Shown here piece after piece: positions 10,117 through 20,737 of a stretch of DNA of 64,000 nucleotides; the first letter of the stretch is position 1; each line of letters begins with the position of its first letter. The position numbers and the translations under genes were made by a program. This DNA is from Agapetus fuscipes (taxonomy: Eukaryota > Arthropoda > Insecta > Trichoptera > Glossosomatidae): contig OX637339.1 in assembly GCA_951799405.1 (NCBI GenBank), positions 19,964,001 through 20,028,000 on the forward strand, read 5' to 3'. The notes below the pieces were generated by a model. The model was not told the origin of the DNA, made no database searches, and worked only from the letters and a program-made list of their open reading frames with translations.

Positions 10117-10195
10117 TACAATCTAAGTTGTAAGGATATATTCATTCAAAGCTCTCAGATGTATGCCCACAAACAAACACGTGTAGTTCGCGCTT
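10117..10195 (-). mobile_element. Module D tail fragment
   Basis: Only the tail-proximal 80 bp (ATCTAAGTTGTAAGGATATA ... GTTCGCGCTT). Confidence 0.75.
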
Positions 10196-10299
10196 GATTG
10201 ACATGATTCCTTAAAAAAAGTTATATAGGGCAACTCCTCTGATTGTGTTAAAAAGTTCAAAGTTTGTGTCAACTTATCGATGTTAAAGCCGAGGGAGTC

Positions 10300-10530
10300 A
10301 AGTGGCTGATCTTTCTAGCGTACTATAACTTTGAGCCTGGTTCAACAGATGTCATTGGGTAATTATTAATTAATAATTCATTAAAATATATGTACAATAT
10401 TGAATTATTCATTGATGATATTATACCTGTTTCAAGTCAGACTGAATGCAATTCACCAAGCTATTCTGTCTGACTTTGAGTGATAGCTTGGTGAATTGCA
10501 TTCATCTTCACAAATCTATTTAAAAAAAAA
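10300..10530. repeat. Repeat L copy with internal hairpin
   Basis: Shares AATTCACCAA...CTTCACAAATCTATTTAAA and the GAGCCTGGTTCAAC segment with 35335-35580 and 62835-63055. ATGCAATTCACCAAGCTAT (about 10445) and its reverse complement (about 10484) form a 19-bp hairpin stem. Confidence 0.65.
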
Positions 10531-10744
10531 ATGTCTGAACATATAAGGGTTAAACGTCAAATTTGTGTACTGTACCATGCGGAAATATGTTCCATACTGT
10601 TCTGTCACTCCATACACCTGTGACTCAATAATTTAGATAGCTTATGGAATTACGAATAATGACAGATATAAATTGGTGGATGAACAAGGGAAAAGGGTTC
10701 TCCAAATTTAATATGGTTATCAAATCTAGTGGTTAGTAGTCTAG

Positions 10745-13700
10745 TGGTTAACACTTTCGAATCGTGATTGGAAGGTAGTGGCGCGATTGGAAAAGTGTGG
10801 TGGCGCTTTGTAGCTGCCTGGTGTGTTTGTTGCTTGCTGCACTTGTAAAATTAATTAAAATTACGAGTCTTTGGCAAATTTGTCTTTGTTGTGTCATAGT
10901 TTGCTGTTTTTGTGTTGCTTGAGCTTTTGGTGACTTTTGCAGTGCATTTCTTGTGTTATTATAACTGATTTGCGAACTTTAATTGTTTACTTTTAAAATG
11001 ACTTATTATTGTTGCAAACTGTTATTTATGAGCGCAAACTTCTTCTTCTATGTGTTGAATCCTGCTAAAGAGCAGGAGCGCCAGCGTCAAGTGCAAATTA
11101 CCTACCAATGATCAGCTACAGCATTGAACAATTGTTAAGTTGGCGTGATTGGAACTCCACTGTTGATGTTGATGTTTTGACAGCAAATGGCCTGCATCAA
11201 TCTGTCAAACTCTCGACTTTTAAACCAAGATTTCGGGGCAAGCGCTCCGGAAGAAAGGTCAAACTTTGTCAGTTAAATAGAGGTCGTCACTCAACGCAGA
11301 GTCACCGTAACTTGAAGATTGCAACATGGAACTGCCGATCACTAACAAGGAGAGTTGATATTGTTGATGATGTGATCAGCGAGCACTGCATAGACATCCT
11401 GGCTCTTACTGAGACCTGGCACGAGGGTAGTGAAGACCTCAGCATTAAGCGCCTACGCAGCATGGGATACTCTGTCATAGAAAAGGCTCGAAAAATGCCA
11501 CCCACTGAATCTGCACACATAACTAACCATGGCGGAGTGGTCATAGTGGTAAAAAATGGTTTTAGGGTCTCTCAGATACAGAGTGTTCCTGAATTTTCTT
11601 CATTTGAGTGCATTGCTGGCGTGTTTACGTCTCGTGGATCATCAGTGTTGATTGTGAATGTCTACAGGCCTGGATCCAAGCCTCCCTGTACGTTATTCTT
11701 CGATGAATTCAAGAAGCTTTTGACACGCCTGACAACCTATTCCATGCTAGTGTTTATTGTGGGAGATATGAACATCCGACTTGATAGAGTGGAGGATGGC
11801 CACAGCACCAAGTTTTTATGTATGTTGCATGATTTCAATTTTCATCAGCGGGTGAACCAGGTGACGCATGATGCAGGTGGTATCCTGGATGTTGTGATTT
11901 GTAATGCAGGTGATCCTCTGCTACAGTGTCAAGTCCTTGACATTGGCCACACGGATCATCGCCTAGTAACCGCAGTTACGGTATTCAACCCTCCAAAACC
12001 AATTTTTAAACGTATCACAAACAGACCTTGGCGGAATTTTAATGTTGAGCAGTTTCAATGTGAGTTGTCTGGAAGCGACATCTGCAACAAAAACTTTATT
12101 GCCTCGGCAGACACGAACAAACTTATCAAAACTTACAATAGCACCATGCTCTCGCTGATCAACAAATACGCTCCTCTCAAAACAACCATCAGGAGACAGA
12201 GAAGATCTGAGTGCTGGTTTGATGAGGAATGCAGATGTGGCAAAGCAGAGATGAGACGCCTTGAGAGGAGGTATCGACGGTGTCGCACAGAAACTGCACG
12301 TGCAACCTGGATGAATGCCCAGACCATCTATTGGACTTTGATAAGGAGGAAAAGGTCGTCCTACTGGACCAGAAAAATGGAGACCGAAGCCAAGAACCCC
12401 AGGGCGCTGTGGAAGTCGATGAGCTTTGTCCTGGGAAAAAGTTCTACTCAGCATCCGGAGCTTCCTGCAAGTGAATTCTCTCGTCACTTTTCAGAGAAGT
12501 TACGAAGAATAAGAGAATCCAGTGCAGCGACCATTTTTAATCCCCCAGAGTCAAACAATTGTTGCAATGTTATTTTTTCATTTAAGCCTGTCTTGTTGAA
12601 TGATGTTGTTAAGCTTGTACTCACATGTCCAAACAAGCAATGTAAACTAGATCCAATTCCAACATGGCTGGTCAAAAGATGCTTAAGTGAGGTGGCACCT
12701 ATTCTGTCAGCATTGGTCAACAAGTCTCTCACTACAGAGTGTATTTTTCCCACGGAACTTAAAAAATCAATTGTTACACCAATCCTCAAAAAATCAAGCC
12801 TTCCAGCTGATTCTGTGGAAAATTATAGACCTGTGTCGTCCGTTCCTTTTGTATCGAAAATTATTGAGAAGGCCGTTGTTTGGCAACTCACTCAGCACAT
12901 GGAGCGAGGCGGATATCTGTCTAAGTTTCAGTCAGCATATAGGAAAGCTCATTCCACTGAGACTGCCTTACTTCGCATTGTGAATGATGTGATAGCTGCG
13001 GTTGGGGACGGTGCTCTTGCCATGGTGGCAGTACTTGACATGAGCGCTGCCTTCGACACTGTTGATCACAGTATACTCATCACTAAGCTTGATAGGTTGT
13101 ACGGAGTCCGAGGAGGAGTATCTAAATTGCTATCTTCGTATCTGAAAGGCAGATGTCAGACTGTGGATGTTGATGGTGAGTCATCAGGTATGCCCATGGA
13201 CTGTGGTGTGCCTCAGGGATCTGTGCTCGGGCCTTTACTTTTTACCCTGTACACAAATGATCTTGAGAGCACTGTACTGATGAACGGCACCAGCTACTAT
13301 TCTTATGCTGATGATATTCTACTTTGTCGTTTCTGTCAGCCATCTATGACAGATGCCTGTAGTCTTGAGATGGTCCGGTGCATTGAAGTGGTGGCTGAGT
13401 GGATGGCAAGGTGTCGCCTTAGAATGAATCCAGACAAGACAGAATTTATCTGGATGTCGTCTCCTGGTAGGAAACACTTGCTTGGCTCTTCACCAATTAA
13501 AGTAATGGGCCTGGATGTATATCCATCTAGCTCAATTAAGTTTCTTGGGGTCCATCTTGACAACACTCTCTCCATGAGTACGCAAATAAGCTCGACTGTG
13601 AGCTCCTGTTTTTTTCACCTGAGGCAGTTGAGATGGGTCAGAAACTGTTTGACATCTGAAGCTGCTAAGATTCTCATTGCGTCCTTTGTTGTGTCGAGAC

Positions 13701-14250
13701 TGGATTATTGCAATGGTCTGTTCTGGGGTCTTCCAAGGTTTCAGCAGTCTAGACTGCAGTCCGTCTTTAATGCTGCAGCCAAATTACTTTTAGGAGGACG
13801 AAAAACTGACCATGTCTCTCCTCTGTTGCGGCGCCTTCATTGGCTGCGGGTCCCAGAGAGGATTGAGTACAAAATATGTGTTTCTGTTTTTAATGCCCTC
13901 AGAGGAGTTGCCCCATCGTACTTGTGTGAATTGTGCAGAGTCGACCAGATAGGTGGAAAACGATGCACTCTTCGTTCTGCACAGAGTGACGCCATAAACA
14001 GGCTTCAACTGCCTCTTCGACGGAACAGAACTGGTTTCGGAGACAGGGCTTTTAGTTCGGCTGGTCCATCCTGCTGGAATAGTCTACCTCTGGAGTTGAG
14101 AACAGAGACCAGTGTTGGCAGTTTCAGGAAGTTGCTTAAGACACATTTGTTTAACAGAAGCTTCAACACATAAAAGCGCCCTTGGGGTGGCTAGTGCCAC
14201 TAAACGGCGCTGTATACAAATTGTCCAATTATTATTATTATTATTAAATC
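10745..14250 (+). mobile_element. CR1/L2-type non-LTR retrotransposon
   Basis: Contains the long EN-RT ORF (11108-14173), a short 3'UTR (AAGCGCCCTTGGGGTGGCTA...CGGCGCTGTATAC) and an (ATT)n tail at 14227-14247. The left limit is uncertain: 10740-11107 has no ORF1 and starts next to a SINE-C-like scrap (TCTAGTGGTTAACACTTTCG). The element is antisense to the host RGK gene, in the intron between exons 3 and 4. Confidence 0.85.
11108..14173 (+). CDS. LINE polyprotein: AP endonuclease plus reverse transcriptase, 1021 aa
   Basis: The ORF is uninterrupted. Residues about 69-290 form an APE-type endonuclease: ATWNCRSLT, LTETW (about 100-104), GDMNIR (about 219) and GHTDHR (about 281-286) carry the usual Asn, Glu, Asp and His positions. 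The reverse transcriptase spans about 520-790: NYRPVSSVPFVSKIIEK, FQSAYRKAHSTETALL, LDMSAAFDTVDH (about 643-654), GVPQGSVLGPLLF and the catalytic YADD (about 733-736). The C-terminal thumb/connector region (LLRRLHWLRVPERIEYKICV ... WNSLPLELR ... FRKLLKTHLF) is complete. An in-frame TAA at 11066-11068 limits the start. The architecture and 3' end fit the CR1/L2 group (clade inferred). The intact frame suggests a recent insertion. Confidence 0.93.
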   Translation: MISYSIEQLLSWRDWNSTVDVDVLTANGLHQSVKLSTFKPRFRGKRSGRKVKLCQLNRGRHSTQSHRNLKIATWNCRSLTRRVDIVDDVISEHCIDILALTETWHEGSEDLSIKRLRSMGYSVIEKARKMPPTESAHITNHGGVVIVVKNGFRVSQIQSVPEFSSFECIAGVFTSRGSSVLIVNVYRPGSKPPCTLFFDEFKKLLTRLTTYSMLVFIVGDMNIRLDRVEDGHSTKFLCMLHDFNFHQRVNQVTHDAGGILDVVICNAGDPLLQCQVLDIGHTDHRLVTAVTVFNPPKPIFKRITNRPWRNFNVEQFQCELSGSDICNKNFIASADTNKLIKTYNSTMLSLINKYAPLKTTIRRQRRSECWFDEECRCGKAEMRRLERRYRRCRTETARATWMNAQTIYWTLIRRKRSSYWTRKMETEAKNPRALWKSMSFVLGKSSTQHPELPASEFSRHFSEKLRRIRESSAATIFNPPESNNCCNVIFSFKPVLLNDVVKLVLTCPNKQCKLDPIPTWLVKRCLSEVAPILSALVNKSLTTECIFPTELKKSIVTPILKKSSLPADSVENYRPVSSVPFVSKIIEKAVVWQLTQHMERGGYLSKFQSAYRKAHSTETALLRIVNDVIAAVGDGALAMVAVLDMSAAFDTVDHSILITKLDRLYGVRGGVSKLLSSYLKGRCQTVDVDGESSGMPMDCGVPQGSVLGPLLFTLYTNDLESTVLMNGTSYYSYADDILLCRFCQPSMTDACSLEMVRCIEVVAEWMARCRLRMNPDKTEFIWMSSPGRKHLLGSSPIKVMGLDVYPSSSIKFLGVHLDNTLSMSTQISSTVSSCFFHLRQLRWVRNCLTSEAAKILIASFVVSRLDYCNGLFWGLPRFQQSRLQSVFNAAAKLLLGGRKTDHVSPLLRRLHWLRVPERIEYKICVSVFNALRGVAPSYLCELCRVDQIGGKRCTLRSAQSDAINRLQLPLRRNRTGFGDRAFSSAGPSCWNSLPLELRTETSVGSFRKLLKTHLFNRSFNT

Positions 14251-14310
14251 ATACTCACTCTAATAGATTTTCTTTCAATAACTGGTTTATTTCAGCCACG
14301 TCCGTTGACC

Positions 14311-14600
14311 GGTCCGTAGTTCAGTGGTAACACTTCGGACTCTGAATGGGAAGGTTGTGGATTCGATTCCCGGCGGAGCACAAAAAAATACCATTTATAT
14401 TTTGAAATTTGCTCTTCGCTGGGTTGAAAAATTCATACACCTTAATGGTCACCAAATGTCCATCCAGGTTTACAGCAACTACTGAGTCTTGCTTGGGAAT
14501 TCGTGCTTTCTACAGAGACGAACAAGCTCGCAAAGGGCTCTTTAGGTGTGATATACAGAAAAACAACGTTACCAAATAAGTGATCCAAATATTATTATTA
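14311..14600 (+). mobile_element. SINE-C with LINE-like tail
   Basis: Head GGTCCGTAGTTCAGTGGTAA, B box GATTCGATTCCCGG, body CTCTTCGCTGGGTTGAAAAA, then the tail GCAAAGGGCTCTTTAGGTGT ... ACCAAATAAGTGATCC and ATT repeats. Confidence 0.85.
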
Positions 14601-14835
14601 TCATCAGAGTGAATTGATGCATATGACAGTAGGTCATTGATGTGTAGAAGAAAAAGTGTGGGAGACAGAACGGAACCTTGTGGGACACCGGAGTATATAG
14701 ATAGTTGACCTAATGTACAATCATCAATGACTGTTTGAGTTGATCTGTCTTTTAGGAAACCGGATATCCACTTAAGTTGTGGAGGTGGAAGCCTTGAAGC
14801 CGACAGTTTGTTGAGGACACTGAAGATCATTCATT
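14601..14835 (-). pseudogene. LINE reverse transcriptase fragment
   Basis: The minus strand reads MIFSVLNKLSASRLPPPQ ... WISGFLKDRSTQTV ... SGVPQGSVLSPTLFLLHIN then DLLS. This is an RT palm segment from a LINE different from the intact one next door; a shorter relative is at 5079-5165. It is attached to a SINE-C in both places. Confidence 0.8.
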
Positions 14836-15011
14836 CTCTTATTGATCACTAACTAATTTTCTAATATTTATATTTGAGCACAAGATGGAATGTGCAATGC
14901 ATTTTGTCGCCCTCAAAGCTGTTGGGGAATCCCTATATGACCTTCACGGCTCTCGTTTGCACGTGCCAATGTTGATGGATTTGGGAAGATAAGGATAACT
15001 TCAGGACTTAC

Positions 15012-15111
15012 CGTGGGTGGTTCTTCACCTTCTGGGGAGGTGGGAGTGCTGGAGTCTACCTGCTGATATCCAGAACAGCAGGAGCCATCAAACGGAGAAC
15101 GATCGCTTGCC
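15012..15111 (-). CDS. Rgk1: RGK GTPase exon 3 (linker before the P-loop exon)
   Basis: The 100-nt exon lies between the acceptor TGTCTCCAG and the donor ACG|GTAAGT. The first base completes Arg from exon 2; the remaining 33 codons read ASDRSPFDGSCCSGYQQVD then SSTPTSPEGEEPPT, ending in phase 0. The Ser/Pro-rich stretch and the SPEGEEPP run lead directly into the beta-1 strand in exon 4 (VPKYRIVLLGDS), as in insect RGK proteins. It is isolated between a 29.7-kb intron and an 8.2-kb intron. Confidence 0.86.
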
Positions 15112-15323
15112 CTGGAGACAAGAAAATAGTTCAAATGAAAACCCGTACACCGAGTGTTAAAGGTAAATCAAGGTAAATTTTAACTGGAGTTAAAGCCATT
15201 TCACACTAGACGCATTTTTCCACCATTCTGGGGTCCAATTTTGCTAGCTCACATACATAGTAGTAGAATTCAAACAATTGAGATACTTTTTTTTTTTTTT
15301 TTAAATCGATTTTTCCATATCTA

Positions 15324-16490
15324 ATCTAATCTAAGCTGCAAAGATATATATCATTCAAGACTTATACTAAATGCATTCCCACAAGCAGATATGTATAATT
15401 TCGCGCTAACACATGCCGCATGTGGACCTACAATATAAAAACCCAATCTCAAATGAACATAAGCCTTGCAACTCTTGCCGTCCTTCCCTGAAACAGGGGT
15501 GACATTGGCAAAGTGAACCAATTTTTATATTATGGGTGGTCAGCCGCATAACAACCTATAAGTCAAGGAACATACATGACAAATTACATTTTTTTAAATC
15601 AAAGAATAAAAATAACAATATATACATGGACATAAAAAACTAAATCATAAAACCAATTTCACTTTAACAAACCCTAGCCGCCAACATCACAGATCAACCG
15701 CCATTTCTTTCTATCTTTGCATACTTCTTTCATTTCCTCCAGAGTCATAACCTTCTTCATACAAGCTCTTCTTTTATTATGACTCTGGATATTCCATTCA
15801 TTCGCAATTTCGGATATTTGGTCCATCCATACCTTTCTCGGTCTTCCTCTACCACGACATCCATCTAATCTACCAACATATACTTTCTTCGTCAGTCTTT
15901 CCTCATTCATTCTCTCCATATGCCCAAACCATCTTAACAAACTTCTTTTAATCTTCACTTTCACACTTTCTTTTGCACCACATTCTTTTCTTACAAAATC
16001 ATTCCTCACCCTGTCACTCCGTTTTTTCCCAATCATACTTCTTAGAAAGTCCATTTCAACAGTATGGACTTTACTAATTTCACTTTCATTCACCGTCCAG
16101 GCCTCGCTTCCATACATCAAGGTGGGTAAAAGTATGCCACTGCGTACCGCCAATCGAGCATTTTTAGATATGTTTTGATTATGTTAAATAAATTTGACTA
16201 TGTTAAATAGCCATGGGCTCATCACACATCCTTGCCTTACACCCTTAAAAACTTCAAACCACTCACTATACTCACCATCAATACGAACACATGCTGTACT
16301 ATTTTCATAGTTTGCATGCACCGCACCTAGGAGAGCCCCATTCACTCCGTATGCTTTCAAAACATCCCATAACATACCTCTGTCTACTGAGTATGATGAT
16401 TGATATAGTTTTTCTCTGGTCAGACCATGTTCTACTTGCAGTAATTGCAGCAGATGCAGTAATTCATCAGGAGCAGCAGGAGATTCGATG
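15324..16490 (-). mobile_element. LINE-E1 copy, 5' truncated and internally deleted
   Basis: From right to left: an RT segment (16184-16490; SVDRGMLWDVLKAYGV ... VRQGCVMSPWLFNI), a deletion removing the YADD region, a long C-terminal ORF (15674-16153; GILLPTLMYGSEAW ... KSLLRWFGH-like ... GRGRPRKVWMDQI ... DRKKW), an AT-rich spacer, then module D (15324-15572) with a TTAGATTAGATA tail. This copy best shows that module D is the LINE-E1 3' end. Confidence 0.85.
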
Positions 16491-16835
16491 CCTTTTAAGG
16501 CGAAAACGTTCGAGCATAAAAATAATAAATAATAGTAGTCTAAAACTGTGTTTTTTTTCATAAGAAATTATGTATAAATTTAAACAACTATACCACGAAG
16601 AAATATTTTTAAAAACAAGTAATTTGACATCTTTTATGTTTTTTTATGTGCTATATTTTGGATTTTTTTCTTTTTAATTGTCCTGCTGCCATCTCTTGCT
16701 GCTGCTGATGATGCCTTTTAAGGTGAAAACGTTCGAGCATAAATAATAAATAAAAGTGAATTGAAACTGTGTTTTTTTTTAAATAAATACAATGGACTTT
16801 CACAGTTTGAACCACCAAACCCTAAAAATATAATT
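16486..16835 (+). repeat. Repeat I, two copies
   Basis: ATGCCTTTTAAGGCGAAAAC followed by GTTCGAGCATAA occurs at about 16488 and, with one change, at 16711. The second copy runs on to TTTCACAGTTTGAACCACCA. An inverted copy is at 29209-29340. Confidence 0.7.
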
Positions 16836-16940
16836 ATATTTTTATTTAAAATAAAAAAATATTTTTATTTAAAATACAAATACATTTTTATTTAAAATAT
16901 AAATATATATATATATATATTTTTTCTCTAAAACGTAGTA

Positions 16941-17058
16941 CAATAATATTTTATACCTCGAGCACTTTCGACCTTCAATACTCAGGTCATTATCAAGAGT
17001 GTTTGATAATGACCTGAGTATTGAAGGTCGACAGTGCTCGAGGTATAAAATATTATTG
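16941..17058. repeat. Very strong hairpin: 56-bp arms, 6-nt loop
   Basis: 16941-16996 and 17003-17058 are reverse complements with one mismatch in 56. The loop is GAGTGT. A further short pairing (CTAAAACGTAG at about 16927 with its complement at about 17070) extends the stem across a bulge. Confidence 0.95.
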
Positions 17059-17289
17059 TGAAAATAAAACTACGTTTTAGAAAAAAATAATTTTATTTTT
17101 AATAAAATGAATTTTCACTGTGTGAATACACAAACCCTACAAAATCTAAATATATTTTTGTTTAACCTTTACAATGTAGATAAAAAATCAATAAACAAAC
17201 TTGATTTTTTTCATTACCGTCACTTTTTTACTAAGACCATATAAAGTGTAAGAAACAAAAACCAAATGTTTAGGGTGTATCTAACTCTA

Positions 17290-17830
17290 AATCTAAGCTG
17301 CAAAGATATATTATATCATTTAAGATTCATATTAAACGCATTCCCACAAGCAGAAATGTATAATTTCGCGCTAACACATGAAGCATGTGGACCTACAATA
17401 TAAAAACGCTCTATAGCACTCTTAAATACCTTTAAAATAAAATCAATTTGGTTTCTAGGGAAAAACATGTTTTAAAAGAAACGGCTCAGCGAACGGCACA
17501 TTTATCTGAGTACTTAATTTTTTTAAATTGCCGTTGCAGGTAAATAAAATTTATGTGGGCACTTGGAATTGAAATGAAATGCCCGCGGGGCGTTTGACCT
17601 TTGTAACGCCTATTAATTATATTCCCAAGAGAGAGCGCCCCCTTGAAGTAATGCCTCGGTAGAAACAATTTTCAAAACATCAAGATCGCGTTTTTCAGGC
17701 GCATTCGACTTTCAAATCTAAATCTAAGTTGCAAAGATATTCGAGATTCATATTAAATCATCAGATCATTTGAGATAAGATCAATCAGATCATTTGAGAT
17801 ACATATTAAATGCGTTCCCACAAACTGGGT
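17290..17830 (-). mobile_element. Two module D tail fragments
   Basis: Tail-proximal pieces at about 17290-17405 and 17715-17830. The second holds a short internal duplication (AGATCATTTGAGATA repeated) and abuts MITE-F. 17406-17714 is unrecognised. Confidence 0.7.
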
Positions 17831-17835
17831 GTGTA

Positions 17836-18036
17836 TTAAAAAAATCGTAAAAACACATTAATAGGATGCCAATAAATGTCTTTATTTTTTTAATTTTAGA
17901 ACTGTTTTGATTTTAACAATATGATAAAAAAAAAAAAAAGTTATGCCATTTTTCTGCAATCTCAAACTTTAAACTGCTCTCCTTAACAATTTTGTTTTTG
18001 TCGCTTATGCCCTACTGCCTTTTAACCGTCGATATA
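17836..18036. mobile_element. MITE-F, right part only
   Basis: Ends with the MITE-F terminus CCTTTTAACCGTCGATAT, preceded by the conserved interior (GCAATCTCAAACTTTAAACT). The left part is missing. Confidence 0.8.
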
Positions 18037-18084
18037 TTGGCCAGAATCGAGCCATCCAAACGCAGCTCCCGATGATTTAGATGA

Positions 18085-18640
18085 CTGATCTAGTCATCAT
18101 CATCATCATTGGCACGACAACCCGTGGTGGGTCCTAGCCTCCCTCAGCAACCGCTGCCAGCGCTGTCTATCCAACGTCTTCCTCCTCCAGTCCCACATTC
18201 CCACTGCACGGCAATCCGCCACCACTCCATCCAGCCATCTTGCTCGTGGTCTTCCCACTGTCCGGCGTCCCTCCGGGTTCGTCATCACAATCGTCTTCTC
18301 CAGGCTCCGATGGTCCATTCGCTGAATGTGCCCCAGCCAATGCAGTCTGTTGACCTTTATTGAGCGGACCACATCAGCGTCCTGGTACAGTTTATACAAT
18401 TCGGAGTTATATCTTCTTCGCCATATGTTTCTGTCCTTTATTGAACCATAAATACGTCGGAGTATTTTTTCTTTTTCTTTCGAAGACGTTGAGAGAGTAT
18501 TGGTCACGCTTGGTCAGTGTCCAGGTTTCGGAGGCATATGTGAGGACTGGTTTTATTAGGGTTTTGTACAGAGTTGTTTTACATTTCCGTGACAGTAGCC
18601 TCGACTTAAATTGTTTTATGAGGCCGAAGTAGGAGCGATT
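18085..18640 (-). pseudogene. RTE-like LINE C-terminal region with (GAT)n tail
   Basis: The minus strand encodes KTTLYKTLIKPVLTYASETW, then after a frameshift ILRRIYGSIKDRNIWRRR, NSELYKLYQDADVVRSIKV, LHWLGHIQRMDHRS and VGRPRARWLDGVV, ending just before GATGATGATGAT. This is the post-RT region of RTE-type LINEs (clade inferred). The frame is broken near 18480. Confidence 0.8.
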
Positions 18641-18879
18641 AGCGGACAGTATTCTTTTGGTCTCGTGGTCTATGTTAATTTCATATCATACCTTCTTGGT
18701 AGGAATTATCACCAAAACGTCTGCCTCTACAAAATGAAACAGCTTACAATTTTTCATCTGTTTTTCTTTGATTGGAAAAGCTGTTATTTATTTGAAGGAG
18801 CAGGTGAGAACTTATTTTTAATTTTCTCCCACTCGGTCTTCATTTAATTTCTTTGCTTCAATGAAATCTTTTCAGCTTT

Positions 18880-19232
18880 CTGAAAGTTGTAATTTGAAAG
18901 AGGATGTGAAAGTTAAGGTACAAAATAATGTGATGAGATGGTTTGGGTATGTGGAAAGAATGAATGATGATAGACTGACAAAGTATGTATACAAAGAAAG
19001 TGTGAAAGGAAAAAGAGGGAAGGGACGACACAGAAAAATATGGAGTGATCAGATTGAGGAGATTGTGAAAGAATGGGATATACAAAGTGAGCGTAAAAGA
19101 AGAAAATGCATGAAAAAGGTGATGGATATGAAGGAATTGAAAGAGGTATGTCAGGATAGGAAAAAATGGAGGCAACTCTGCAGAGGCTCCGCCCACCCCT
19201 AGCGGAATGGCGACAGAGTTACAGTTACAGTG
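18880..19232 (+). pseudogene. LINE-E2 3' fragment with (TTACAG)n tail
   Basis: Encodes CNLKEDVKVKVQNNVMRWFG ... LTKYVYKESVKGKRGKG ... KELKEVCQDRKKWRQLCRG, then the end CACCCCTAGCGGAATGGCGA and a GTTACAGTTACAG tail. Truncated at the 5' side. Confidence 0.85.
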
Positions 19233-19844
19233 TGAAGGAAATTCAGCGGTGAAAATAAAGTCAAATTAAAATGAGGTCCGCTTGCGAATTGGCGTAGATA
19301 ATATTGTGATGTCACGCGTCCGGGTTGCTAAGGAAAAGGCGTACAAATATTTTGTTATTGTTTGTTAAGGATGGCAGTCCCAAACAAGACAGACGTTTGC
19401 TCTCCGAGAAAAAAGTTAAAAATTCAAAAATGTCCCAAATCTTTTGTTGATTTTTGTAATAAAATTGAAGAAATTAAGGTACTTTTTTAAATAAATAAAT
19501 TCGTAAAGAGGAATGCAATTCACCAATCCATTTTGTCCCGGCTTTATGCAATGACTAAATGCAAATTAAGCAATGACCAACAAAACAATTAAGTTTGATC
19601 TGTAATGTTGGCAGTAAAAGCTTTCTTATCTAAAAAAATAAATAACTATAGTTTTTATTTAAATTCAATGTTTGTATACTCGTATGTAATTTTGAATATT
19701 TTGTTCGTTGTCTTATAGATTAGTATGAGGCTGATCACTTATGCTGAACAACAGGTTATCTTTCCAATGTCACTCCTGATTCAAGGAAAGGCGCTAAGAG
19801 TTACAGGGTTCATATTTATTTTAGGTTTGTTTTTATTCTGTTAA
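19233..19844. other. Repeat N, repeat L and degenerate module D pieces
   Basis: About 19265-19430 is repeat N (TTTGCTCTCCGAGAA). About 19500-19560 resembles repeat L. About 19720-19830 is a diverged plus-strand module D head (TTATAGATTAGTATGAGGCT). Confidence 0.5.
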
Positions 19845-20100
19845 CACCGCCTTGACTGCTCGGCCATAGCGCCGATACTGTATCTGCAACTGCAACTCTG
19901 TCGCCATTCCATTTTTCTATCCTTGTATACCTCTTTAAATTCATTCATATCCATCACCTGTTTCATACATTTTTTTCTTTTACATTCGCTTCGTATATCC
20001 AATTCTTTCACAATTTCCCCAATCTGATCCAGCTGTATCTTTTCTCCCCTCTTTCCCTTCCCACATTTCCTTTGTATACACACTTTGTAAGTCTTTCATC
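19845..20100 (-). pseudogene. LINE-E2 3' fragment, decayed
   Basis: The minus strand reads YTKEMWEGKEGRKD-like and KKCMKQVMDMNEFKEVYKDR, with a CTGCAACTGCAACTCTG tail region on plus. Frameshifted. Confidence 0.75.
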
Positions 20101-20737
20101 ATTAATTTCTTTGGATTCATTCTACCGTTCTTCGATTCATTACTGTTTACGTGAATAAAAACTAGTATATATATTATGTAAATACGTATTATGTGTATAC
20201 TTTTATCTAAACAGAATGAAAATGACATTTTAAATTTGACATTTTGATCCATGTATATTTGACAATGTTTATTCCCCGTCGTACAATGGAAAAACCTTCA
20301 CAGCAGTGTAATTACTAAATGGAGTCCGTCTGGATGAAGGATTATGATCCCATTTCAGAAATTTGACATCAAACATTCCCTACAGACAATAACTTGACAT
20401 TCATCATTCTTGCATGATATTTGCATGCCATTTTTGAATGCGAGCTAAAGAGTCCCACCATAAGCAACGCAATTAAGCTGCATTTATACAGCAATTTCTT
20501 GTCGCGTGGTCCCCGAGTGTTTTTATTTGTGTTTATACTCAAAATAGAAACCGCCATGGTTCACTCAGCCTTCCCAAGAAATGAGAACCAGCTGGGAAAC
20601 CCCCCCATCAACTTAAGGAGTTGGCGGCAGTCAGAGATGATTTTCTAACTAAAATATAAACTCTAGCTTTTAATGAATTACGTATAATCTACAACTCTTT
20701 CCGCTTTCTCTGCAACAAAGGTAAGCAAACGCAACTA
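20101..20737. other. Intronic sequence with a SINE scrap
   Basis: About 20490-20640 retains SINE-like pieces (GGTTCACTCAGCCTTCCCAA, ATGAGAACCAGCTGGGAAAC). The rest is unrecognised. Confidence 0.45.

Noticed and set aside
11963..12487. Minus-strand ORFs inside the LINE
   Set aside because: Antisense shadows of the 1021-codon EN-RT ORF.
16705..16745. Definite hammerhead ribozyme call
   Set aside because: Core-like text is present, but the stem next to GAAA has an extra unpaired base and no stem III or cleavage site could be drawn.
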